The position numbers and the translations under genes were made by a program. A stretch of DNA of 5,527 bases from Domibacillus sp. (GTDB lineage: Bacteria > Bacillota > Bacilli > Bacillales > Domibacillaceae), in assembly GCA_031177795.1 (NCBI GenBank), contig JAPSKG010000154.1, positions 1 through 5,527 on the forward strand. Reading direction: 5' to 3'. Below are positions 1-5,527 of the stretch, piece after piece. Position 1 is the first letter of the stretch. The number at the start of each line of letters is the position of its first letter. A model generated the notes under the pieces. That model made no database searches, was not told where the DNA came from, and worked only from the letters and a program-made list of their open reading frames with translations.

Positions 1-1154
1 AACAAAGCGGCTGCCGCTCCTATCAAAAGGAAAAGAGGAAAATCCCAATCTTTTCCGTAATCATGAAGGGCACCAAACAACGCCGGGCCAGAAGCAGCAA
101 ATAAATAACCGGCTGATTGCGCCATGCCAGATAAATCTGCTGCTTCAAGGGAGTTTTTTGTCCGCAGGCTAAAAAACATCATAGCCAGGCTGAAAGCAAA
201 ACCACCGGCAATTCCAATTAAGATAATCCAAAGTAAAATCAAATTTGTCCAGGAAAGCACAATTCCACTTAATCCTGCTATCATACATAAAACGGTAATG
301 ATAACAAGCGGCTGCTGATTTTTCATCCGGCCGGCAATAATCGGAACAATAAACGTAAATGGCAGCTGTGTAAATTGAATGATCGACAGCATCCAGCCGG
401 CAGAGCTTGCATGAAAGCCCTGTTCCTGCAAAATATCAGGAAGCCAGGCAATAAGTGTATAAAACAACAGCGACTGCAATCCCATAAAAGCTGTGACGCA
501 CCAGGCCAGCTTAGAGCTTTTCAAGTTGCTTTTTTTATAAGGCTTTGGAGCAGTTTTAATTGGCCGGCGTATATATTTCCATTGGGAAAACCATATGAGA
601 ATTGCTGCAATGGTTGGAATAATCCAAAAGCCAAGCGCCGCTCTCCAACCAAAATCGCTTCTTAAAGCAATAGGGACGCTGAATCCAGAACCCAGTGCTC
701 CTGCCAGGTTCATTGATGTAGCATAAAAACCTGTCATTAAACCAATGTGATGAGAAAAGTGCTCTTTAACAAAGGCAGGTACAATCACATTGCAAAGGGC
801 AATAGCGGTGCCAACAAAAGCCGTGCCAGCAAATAAGGCAGTGATGCTTCCAGCCGGGCGTACCATAAGCCCTGCTGTTAATAAAAGGAGCGCACCAAAA
901 AGGACAACTTCCATCCCAAGTTTCCGCGCCAGTTTAGAAGCAAATGGCGATAAAACGGCAAATGCCAGCAGCGGAACTGTTGTTAAAGCGCCCGCCGCTG
1001 CATTGGGAAGAGCGAGGCTATCCCGAATCATTGGTGTAAGAGGTCCAACGGAGGTAATAGGCGCCCGCATATTTAAAGCAAGCAAAATCACACTTGCCAA
1101 CAGCAATAGCCGGCTTGATCTTGACCTTTCTTTTTCTTTTATAAAAGCCCCCAT
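1..1154 (-). CDS. CynX/NimT-family MFS transporter, C-terminus cut by window edge
   Basis: This is a 12-helix-type major facilitator superfamily transporter of the CynX/NimT branch, which includes E. coli CynX (cyanate) and NimT/YeaN (2-nitroimidazole efflux) and B. subtilis YycB. My minus-strand translation is open for 384 codons from ATG 1154 to the window edge; family members are about 400 residues, so only a short C-terminal tail is missing. The family signature LNMRAPITSVGPLTPMI sits at residues 27-43 in the first helix. Other typical blocks are NVIVPAFVKEHF (122-133), LMTGFYATSMNLAG (139-152) and the GWR motif near 169-171, followed by a basic central loop and a second hydrophobic half with a WLPDIL motif. 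The ATG at 1154 is preceded by GGGGG at 1164-1168, with nine to ten bases between; a nearer-looking ATG at 1170 is in another frame and gives only a short shadow ORF. The gene follows the terminator of the pgl-terC pair, so it should have its own promoter. The substrate cannot be told from sequence. Confidence 0.93.
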   Translation of the reverse strand, partial: MGAFIKEKERSRSSRLLLLASVILLALNMRAPITSVGPLTPMIRDSLALPNAAAGALTTVPLLAFAVLSPFASKLARKLGMEVVLFGALLLLTAGLMVRPAGSITALFAGTAFVGTAIALCNVIVPAFVKEHFSHHIGLMTGFYATSMNLAGALGSGFSVPIALRSDFGWRAALGFWIIPTIAAILIWFSQWKYIRRPIKTAPKPYKKSNLKSSKLAWCVTAFMGLQSLLFYTLIAWLPDILQEQGFHASSAGWMLSIIQFTQLPFTFIVPIIAGRMKNQQPLVIITVLCMIAGLSGIVLSWTNLILLWIILIGIAGGFAFSLAMMFFSLRTKNSLEAADLSGMAQSAGYLFAASGPALFGALHDYGKDWDFPLFLLIGAAAAL

Positions 1155-1234
1155 GCTCGTTTTCCCCCATAGTTGGTTTTACTGAATGATACAATGTTTT
1201 TTTGATGATTGCTTGTTTCTTCTGTAGCATGGAT
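1155..1234 (-). promoter_or_regulatory. Probable promoter/leader region of the MFS transporter gene
   Basis: This stretch lies between the intrinsic terminator of the upstream pair and the MFS start codon, so a promoter is expected here. The best -10 candidate on the minus strand is TATCAT at 1186-1191, five of six matches to the sigma-A consensus and about 30 bases before the start codon. No good -35 hexamer lies 16-18 bases upstream of it, and the preceding TTG is not a proper extended -10. The expectation of a promoter comes from context, and the exact site is uncertain. Confidence 0.3.
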
Positions 1235-1271
1235 AAAAAAAAGAAATTCCGTTTTAAAGCAACGGAATTCC
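1235..1271 (-). terminator. Strong rho-independent terminator after the TerC gene
   Basis: On the minus strand the arm GGAATTCCGTT (1261-1271) pairs with AACGGAATTTC (1243-1253), giving an 11-bp stem with one G-T wobble and a 7-base loop, GCTTTAA. Eight T residues follow directly (1235-1242). The hairpin begins one base after the TAA stop of the TerC gene (1273-1275). The T tract is on the minus-strand side only, so it acts in one direction, ending the pgl-terC transcript and separating it from the MFS gene. Confidence 0.93.
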
Positions 1272-1272
1272 T

Positions 1273-2019
1273 TTAAGAAAAGGAAATTCTTTTTTTCAAA
1301 AAATTTAAAATCAATGCCCCTGAAAACGCAATAGCCATTATCAGCAAAAAAACAGCGTGGCTTATTTCAATATTTGCCACACTAAGCAGCATTTTCACTG
1401 AAATAAGAGCAATTAGCACGTAAGCAGTTGTTTCTAGCTCCGGTATACGGTCAATCATTTTAATAAACAATCCAGCTACCGTCCTCATCATAAGAACTCC
1501 AAGCACACCGCCAATAAACAAAATCCAGACTTCTTTGCTGACGCCAAATGCAGCAAGCACACTGTCAATGGAGAAAGCAATGTCTACCAGCTCTACTGCT
1601 GCAACTGTTCCCCAGAAAGGCCCGAATAACCGAACTAAAAAGCCTGCTTTGCCTGGCTGTTTTGCTTCTTCTTTCTTACCGTATGGATTAAAGTAACGAA
1701 ACGCAAGCCAAGCTAAATAAAGCGCTCCGATTATCTTTACCCATTGAATTTGCACCAGCCAAACACCTAGCCCGATAGCAATAAACCGAAAAGTATAAGC
1801 TCCAAGCAACCCGTAAAAAAGGGCTTTCCTTCTTTGGCTTTCCGGTAAATCACGCACCATCACGGCCAGGACAAGTGCGTTGTCCGCTGACAAAAGTCCC
1901 TCCAAAACAACAAGCGTGCCCATTAACCCCCAGCTAACCGGATCTGTCAATACGTGCAGCCACATTTCTCCATCAAAAAATGCCGCGTATGTTTGGATAA
2001 GACTATTGATTGCTTCCAA
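1273..2019 (-). CDS. TerC-family integral membrane protein, probable Mn(II) exporter (YceF/YkoY type)
   Basis: This 248-residue polytopic membrane protein belongs to the TerC family (Pfam TerC). The two acidic signature blocks are intact: LEGLLSADNALVLAV at residues 39-53 (E40, D46, N47) and ELVDIAFSIDSVLAAF at 143-158 (E143, D146, D152, S153). A third conserved stretch, RIPELETTAYVLI, falls at 191-203. Hydrophobic segments lie near 28-54, 66-90, 94-110, 133-157, 164-188, 197-213 and 218-239. A basic loop (KKEEAKQPGK, 115-124) divides the two halves. B. subtilis relatives YceF (MeeF) and YkoY (MeeY) export manganese and help metallate secreted enzymes, and the sequence resembles that pair more than the larger tellurite-resistance TerC proteins. 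I cannot say which of the two is the ortholog. The start is TTG 2019, chosen because AAAGAAGG (2027-2034) stands seven bases ahead. The gene lies 18 bases after the pgl stop and before a terminator, so it is the second gene of a two-gene operon. The manganese substrate is inferred from family knowledge. Confidence 0.95.
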   Translation of the reverse strand: MEAINSLIQTYAAFFDGEMWLHVLTDPVSWGLMGTLVVLEGLLSADNALVLAVMVRDLPESQRRKALFYGLLGAYTFRFIAIGLGVWLVQIQWVKIIGALYLAWLAFRYFNPYGKKEEAKQPGKAGFLVRLFGPFWGTVAAVELVDIAFSIDSVLAAFGVSKEVWILFIGGVLGVLMMRTVAGLFIKMIDRIPELETTAYVLIALISVKMLLSVANIEISHAVFLLIMAIAFSGALILNFLKKRISFS

Positions 2020-2034
2020 TAAAAAGCCTTCTTT
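2020..2034 (-). promoter_or_regulatory. Ribosome binding site fixing the TTG start of the TerC gene
   Basis: Minus-strand AAAGAAGG at 2027-2034 is followed by a seven-base spacer and then TTG at 2019-2017. The site lies wholly within the 18-base gap after the pgl stop codon (2038-2040). It supports TTG as the real initiator, since the next in-frame ATG (residue 19) would remove part of the conserved N-terminus and has no comparable site. The close spacing makes translational coupling to pgl possible. Confidence 0.8.
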
Positions 2035-2037
2035 CGT

Positions 2038-3087
2038 TTAGTTTCCTTTTAAAAACGTTACGCAAACTCCTTCTGGCACAGTAACTTCAGAGTTTGCCGG
2101 TGTCAGGCGCCCTGTTTCCGCCCCGCGCTTAAATAAAACGACATTATGTGTTTTTTCATGAGCAACAACAAGAAACATTTCTGTTGGATCCAAATTAAAA
2201 TCACGCGGCCAGTCGCCTTTTGTTGAAACAATTTCTACTAATTTAATATCGTATCCGTTTTCCATTACTTCAAATACAGCAATGCTGTTGTGCCCGCGGT
2301 TTCCAGCATATAAAAAACGGCCGTCTGAAGAAATGCGGATTGCACTGCCCTGGCTGTTTTTTGAAAAATCAGCCGGGATTGTTTTGTGTGAAGCAAGCAG
2401 TTCAAATGTGCCTTCATTTTCATCAAATGATAAAACAAGCACTTCATTGCTTAACTCTGTCATTACATAAGCAGCATGTCCATTTGGATGAAACACTAGA
2501 TGACGCGGGCCTGCGCCTGGTTGTGTTTTAAAAACCGCTTTTTTCAATAAATCTTCTCCTGCAAGCTCATACGTAATGATTTCATCTGTTCCAAGATCCA
2601 CGGCAACAGCAAAACGCTCATCGCATGTAGTGCTGAAAAAGTGCGGGTGTGATTTTTCCTGGCGGTCCGCATTTGGCCCTGAACCTGTATGCGTCGCCAC
2701 ATCCAGCAAGTCAATCAGCTCGCCCGTTTCTGCATTAATGCTGTACATCTCTGCTGTACAAGCGTGATATTGTGCTGCAAACGCCCGTGTGCCATTTTTA
2801 TTTAATGCCACATAGCATGGTACTTTTTCACTTTCAAGCACATCATTTAATTTTTGAAGCTTGCCTTCATGGATAGAAAACGCTGCAAGCCCGCCGCCTT
2901 TTCCCCCTTTTTCAACCGCATATAAAAAGCGCTCATTTTCGCTGATCGTCAAGTACGTTGAATTATCTACTTCTGCTGCAACGGCTGCATTCAACAATTC
3001 AGCTTTTTCTGTATCAAGCTGAAAAGAATGAATGCCTTTTCCATCCTGTTTTGTATAGGTCCCTACAAATCCTGTATAGATCGTCAT
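2038..3087 (-). CDS. pgl: 6-phosphogluconolactonase, seven-bladed beta-propeller lactonase family (YkgB type)
   Basis: This cytoplasmic enzyme hydrolyses 6-phospho-D-glucono-1,5-lactone to 6-phosphogluconate, the second step of the oxidative pentose phosphate pathway. The 349-residue length fits B. subtilis YkgB. It is of the Lactonase beta-propeller family, unrelated in fold to the NagB-like Pgl of other bacteria. Family blocks run in order: FVGTYT with GIHSF (7-12, 18-22), the repeated ENERFLYAVE type blade strand (50-59), DRQEKSHPHF (141-150), VAVDLGTDEI (161-170), GPRHLVFHPNG (193-203), SDGRFLYAGNRGHNSIAVF (254-272) and GDWPRDFNLDP (291-301) followed by VAHEKTHNVVLF (308-319). No signal peptide is present. 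ATG 3087 is preceded by GGGAGG (3095-3100) at seven bases. A perfect TATAAT lies at 3124-3129. It is the first gene of a pair with the TerC gene 18 bases downstream. Assignment to the family is firm; the exact lactone substrate is inferred from characterised relatives. Confidence 0.93.
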   Translation of the reverse strand: MTIYTGFVGTYTKQDGKGIHSFQLDTEKAELLNAAVAAEVDNSTYLTISENERFLYAVEKGGKGGGLAAFSIHEGKLQKLNDVLESEKVPCYVALNKNGTRAFAAQYHACTAEMYSINAETGELIDLLDVATHTGSGPNADRQEKSHPHFFSTTCDERFAVAVDLGTDEIITYELAGEDLLKKAVFKTQPGAGPRHLVFHPNGHAAYVMTELSNEVLVLSFDENEGTFELLASHKTIPADFSKNSQGSAIRISSDGRFLYAGNRGHNSIAVFEVMENGYDIKLVEIVSTKGDWPRDFNLDPTEMFLVVAHEKTHNVVLFKRGAETGRLTPANSEVTVPEGVCVTFLKGN

Positions 3088-3152
3088 TGAAGTGCCTCCC
3101 GTTTATGTATATTCATCTTCTTTATTATATACGACAGAGACAAGGAACGCTA
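3088..3152 (-). promoter_or_regulatory. Putative sigma-A promoter and ribosome binding site for pgl-terC
   Basis: On the minus strand a consensus -10 box TATAAT occupies 3124-3129, 36 bases before the pgl ATG. The hexamer 17 bases upstream, TAGCGT (3147-3152), is a poor -35 match, and there is no TGn extension, so the promoter may be weak or activator-dependent. GGGAGG at 3095-3100 is a strong Shine-Dalgarno site spaced seven bases from the start. The TATAAT box could be chance in AT-rich DNA, but its position in the intergenic gap supports it. Confidence 0.5.
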
Positions 3153-3174
3153 TTTACCGAAAAAGCTATTCCTT
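3142..3174. repeat. Imperfect inverted repeat in the yfhO-pgl gap
   Basis: Arms AAGGAA (3142-3147) and TTCCTT (3169-3174) are perfect complements. After a small 1x2 internal loop a further GCT (3149-3151) can pair with AGC (3164-3166), leaving a 12-base loop. No T run follows either arm on either strand, so it is not a canonical terminator. It begins 14 bases after the yfhO stop and covers the region just upstream of, and partly including, the -35 position of the proposed pgl promoter. It may be a weak yfhO transcript-end hairpin, an operator, or chance. Confidence 0.35.
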
Positions 3175-3187
3175 ACAACAAGGCGTT

Positions 3188-5527
3188 TTAACGATTGGTG
3201 TCTGCTTTTTTCAAAAAAAGAATGGCACTTACAATGCCAGCCAGCGTTAAGAAAAAAGCAAGGCGAAAATAAGGAGGATAATAAACCAGCTGAATGTGAT
3301 TGATTCCTTTTTTTAATGCAAATCCTGTCCATGCATAATTTGCTTGATCAATTGGCGTTTTGTCTCCATTTATTCGAAGCTCCCACCCTTTTTCATAAGG
3401 GATAGGCAAAACCATATATTTTTCTTTTGTTTGATTGTTAAAGGAAAGCGTTAAAACATTTTTCTTCCATTTAAACAAAGGTTCGTTTTTGGATTTTTCC
3501 GACGCTGTTTTTAACTCCTGGTAGTTTTCTTCGTATAATTCAATGTTTTTCAATTCATAAGTTCCTTTTGGCACGCGAATAGAAATTTTTTCTTTTTTCG
3601 GCACACGGATAACCAGGTTATTAAGTCCCGTTTTATAAATAGACTTATTATGTTTCCTGGTTGTACGGTATTCATTCACTTTCAAAGGAAAACCTTTGCC
3701 TTCAAAATTTTTAACGAAAAGATGAATATAAAAATCCCCTGTTTTTGAAAATGATGGATCGAGAATTAAATCAATTCCTCCTATTTTTTCTGTAACTACC
3801 AGGCGGCCATTGCCATAAAAAGCGCCAACTTCTTTTATGCCGGTGGTGCCAATGTGGTTTTTTTCTTTTGGCAGCTTAGTTGAACTTTTCCGGTTCAGCA
3901 CTACTCCTGTCAGCATGGCATGTTCCCTGTCCAGCGGAGAAGCGGATTTTAAGTCGGTTTCTGAAAAAACATGTTTAGCCGTTCTAATAAAAGGAAGCGG
4001 CAGCGTGTTTTTATAAACAACATAATGTTCAGATTCATCCACCAAAACAAATCCGTAAGGCGCCTGGCTGCTTTTCTTTTTTTCCCGTATCCAGTAATTT
4101 GCTCGAAGCAAGCTGTGGAGATTAGCCCTGTTTCCAAGAGTGGCATAACGGCTCACGCTTTCTCTGCTCATATCAACTTGTAAATCGTGCCAGTAAAAAA
4201 ACAAAAGCTCCTGGTTAAAAATGCTTGAATACAAGCTAGTGCCGTTAAACTGCTGAACTATAGGTGTGTTGTTTCTTAGTTTGGCCATCCAGTCGATCCG
4301 AACCAGGCTGTTTCCTTCTTGTTTTTTTATTTTTTCAATTAACTGCTGTTGCTCTTTGCTGTTGTAGGCGTCACTTTTTAAAAATGCACTGGAAACTTGA
4401 TGGACAGAATAATCGTATACCGCATATTTTTGATATACATTTACGACTAGTACACCGGAAAGTAAAATCCACGCTTGCAGCAAAAAAAAGGCTTGCTGAT
4501 TTTTTTTCCAGCTACAAACAAAAACTGCCACCACGGTTATTAGCAGCAACAGCAAAATAAACATCAGCAACTTGTTTAACTGCCCACTTGCAATCGGCAG
4601 TTTTTGTTGAAGAACGCCAAACAGCCCGTATACAAAAAGAGTTGCAATGATGGAAGTAATAACTTCATAAAGAGAAACTTTTCTTAAAAGAGTCAGGCCC
4701 ACTGCCACAGCACCGCCTGCTGAAAAAGAAAGAATATATTCCCACCGGTACTGAGGAGCTGAAAATCCATTAAAAGCGCTTGCTGCTAACGGACTAAAAT
4801 GAAGCAGCACAAGAAAAAAGCTCAAGCAAGCAAAAAAAGCAAAAACGCGGTTTTTATAAAAAGAACGCATGAATAAAAAAACCGAAAAAAGAGCCGGCAA
4901 AATAATAAAACGGCTGGAAAACAACAAATTATCATCAAAAGAAAACAAAGGAATTTCCTGTTGATAGGAAGGACGTTCATTGTTAAAAAAGCCATAAGCA
5001 GCCGGGATAAACGACACAGCGCTTATGCAAAAACTAATTAAACCGCTTTTCACTACTAATAGAAGCTGCTTTTTTTTAGGCAGCTCTTGCTTTGACAGCG
5101 GCAGAAGCCATCGAAATAACAGGTAAATGATAACAAAAATCAAGTTAACGTAAGCAAAGTAAAAATTATTTATCAGCATTAATGAAAAAGTCGCAATAAA
5201 AAAGACTGGCCTCCCTTCTCTAATAATTTTTTCAATGCTGAATACAAGAAAAGGCACCCAGAGCATAGCATCAGCGAAAAATTCCCAAAAAACAGCATGG
5301 CGAAAATACATAATAGAAAGCCCGTAAACAGCTGCACCCGAAAAAGCAGCGGTTACAGGAAGGTTAAAGGACTGGTAAACAAAGGTTGAAACAAGCAAAA
5401 TAACACTTAACCGAACAATGCTTGCAACAATTGCTGCATGGGCCCAAAAGAAAATGTCAGGCGGGCTGATAATCTGTAAAAGTTCTAGCAATCCTACCAA
5501 ACAAACCGTAAAAAAGAAAAACAGCGA
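3188..5527 (-). CDS. yfhO: YfhO-family membrane glycosyltransferase (lipoteichoic acid glycosylation), N-terminus cut by window edge
   Basis: This large polytopic protein of the YfhO family has a GT-C-like architecture. In B. subtilis, CsbB makes undecaprenyl-phosphate GlcNAc and YfhO is thought to transfer the sugar to lipoteichoic acid on the outer membrane face. The frame is open for 779 codons from the right edge to TAA 3188. B. subtilis YfhO is about 860 residues, so roughly 80-90 N-terminal residues, including the first loop where GT-C acidic catalytic residues usually lie, are outside the window. A TTG at 5500 is not the real start: the frame continues upstream through hydrophobic codons and has no ribosome site there. 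The visible part begins with about a dozen hydrophobic helices over the first 380 residues, including the family block YFRHAVFWEFFADAMLW. A long outer domain follows, with FNGTSLYSSIFN and LLRANYWIREKK, then a beta-rich segment with PIPYEKGWELRINGDK, LKKGINHIQLVYYPP and a last helix before a KKADTNR tail. I infer its sugar donor and acceptor from B. subtilis. Confidence 0.93.
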   Translation of the reverse strand, partial: SLFFFFTVCLVGLLELLQIISPPDIFFWAHAAIVASIVRLSVILLVSTFVYQSFNLPVTAAFSGAAVYGLSIMYFRHAVFWEFFADAMLWVPFLVFSIEKIIREGRPVFFIATFSLMLINNFYFAYVNLIFVIIYLLFRWLLPLSKQELPKKKQLLLVVKSGLISFCISAVSFIPAAYGFFNNERPSYQQEIPLFSFDDNLLFSSRFIILPALFSVFLFMRSFYKNRVFAFFACLSFFLVLLHFSPLAASAFNGFSAPQYRWEYILSFSAGGAVAVGLTLLRKVSLYEVITSIIATLFVYGLFGVLQQKLPIASGQLNKLLMFILLLLLITVVAVFVCSWKKNQQAFFLLQAWILLSGVLVVNVYQKYAVYDYSVHQVSSAFLKSDAYNSKEQQQLIEKIKKQEGNSLVRIDWMAKLRNNTPIVQQFNGTSLYSSIFNQELLFFYWHDLQVDMSRESVSRYATLGNRANLHSLLRANYWIREKKKSSQAPYGFVLVDESEHYVVYKNTLPLPFIRTAKHVFSETDLKSASPLDREHAMLTGVVLNRKSSTKLPKEKNHIGTTGIKEVGAFYGNGRLVVTEKIGGIDLILDPSFSKTGDFYIHLFVKNFEGKGFPLKVNEYRTTRKHNKSIYKTGLNNLVIRVPKKEKISIRVPKGTYELKNIELYEENYQELKTASEKSKNEPLFKWKKNVLTLSFNNQTKEKYMVLPIPYEKGWELRINGDKTPIDQANYAWTGFALKKGINHIQLVYYPPYFRLAFFLTLAGIVSAILFLKKADTNR

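Noticed and set aside
375..665. 96-codon open frame on the plus strand
   Set aside because: It is antisense to the middle of the MFS gene, has no convincing ribosome site and no recognisable protein features.
790..1185. 131-codon open frame on the plus strand
   Set aside because: It lies antisense to the MFS transporter, whose signature motifs are clear on the minus strand. The predicted protein is low-complexity, rich in Ala, Lys and Ser, and matches no family I know.
1018..1230. 70-codon minus-strand open frame beginning upstream of the MFS start
   Set aside because: It overlaps the MFS N-terminus in another frame, and its product is a lysine-rich shadow. The frame starting at 1154 carries the conserved CynX/NimT motif.
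3171..3187. Possible tiny hairpin CCTT-GTTGT-AAGG after the yfhO stop, with TTTTT a few bases on
   Set aside because: The stem is only four base pairs and the T run is six bases away from it, so it falls short of an intrinsic terminator.
4264..4560. 98-codon plus-strand open frame with a hydrophobic start
   Set aside because: It is antisense to yfhO. The hydrophobic stretch is the complement of the yfhO helices and linker, and there is no independent start signal.
3188..5527. Numerous A/T homopolymer runs within yfhO
   Set aside because: They follow from Lys (AAA) and Phe (TTT) codons in AT-rich DNA. The frame is continuous, so there is no sign of phase-variable tracts or frameshifts.

Overview
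The window looks like ordinary core chromosome of a Bacillus-type Firmicute (Bacillaceae). DNA is moderately AT-rich, Shine-Dalgarno sites are strong (GGGAGG, AAAGAAGG), and the proteins resemble B. subtilis YkgB, YceF/YkoY, YycB and YfhO. All four genes lie on the minus strand, so transcription runs from high to low coordinates. I see no RNA gene, mobile element, CRISPR array or coding gene on the plus strand.

Layout in transcription order. (1) 5527 to 3188 holds most of a yfhO gene, a polytopic GT-C-like membrane glycosyltransferase linked to lipoteichoic acid glycosylation. Its N-terminus lies beyond the right edge. (2) A 100-base gap carries a perfect TATAAT box and an imperfect inverted repeat. 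(3) 3087 to 2038 is a complete 6-phosphogluconolactonase (YkgB/Pgl) of 349 residues. (4) After 18 bases, 2019 to 1273 is a complete TerC-family membrane protein with a TTG start, probably a manganese exporter. (5) A strong intrinsic terminator at 1235-1271 closes this pgl-terC pair. (6) 1154 to the left edge is a CynX/NimT-family MFS transporter that lacks only its last residues.

The genes do not form one pathway. yfhO belongs to cell-envelope decoration, pgl to the oxidative pentose phosphate pathway, terC to metal export that supports secreted metalloenzymes, and the MFS gene to transport of an unknown small anion or drug. Only pgl and terC look co-transcribed. The nearest thing to a point of interest is that pairing, in which the TerC gene lacks the local manganese riboswitch known from some relatives. 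I did not find evidence of a new system.
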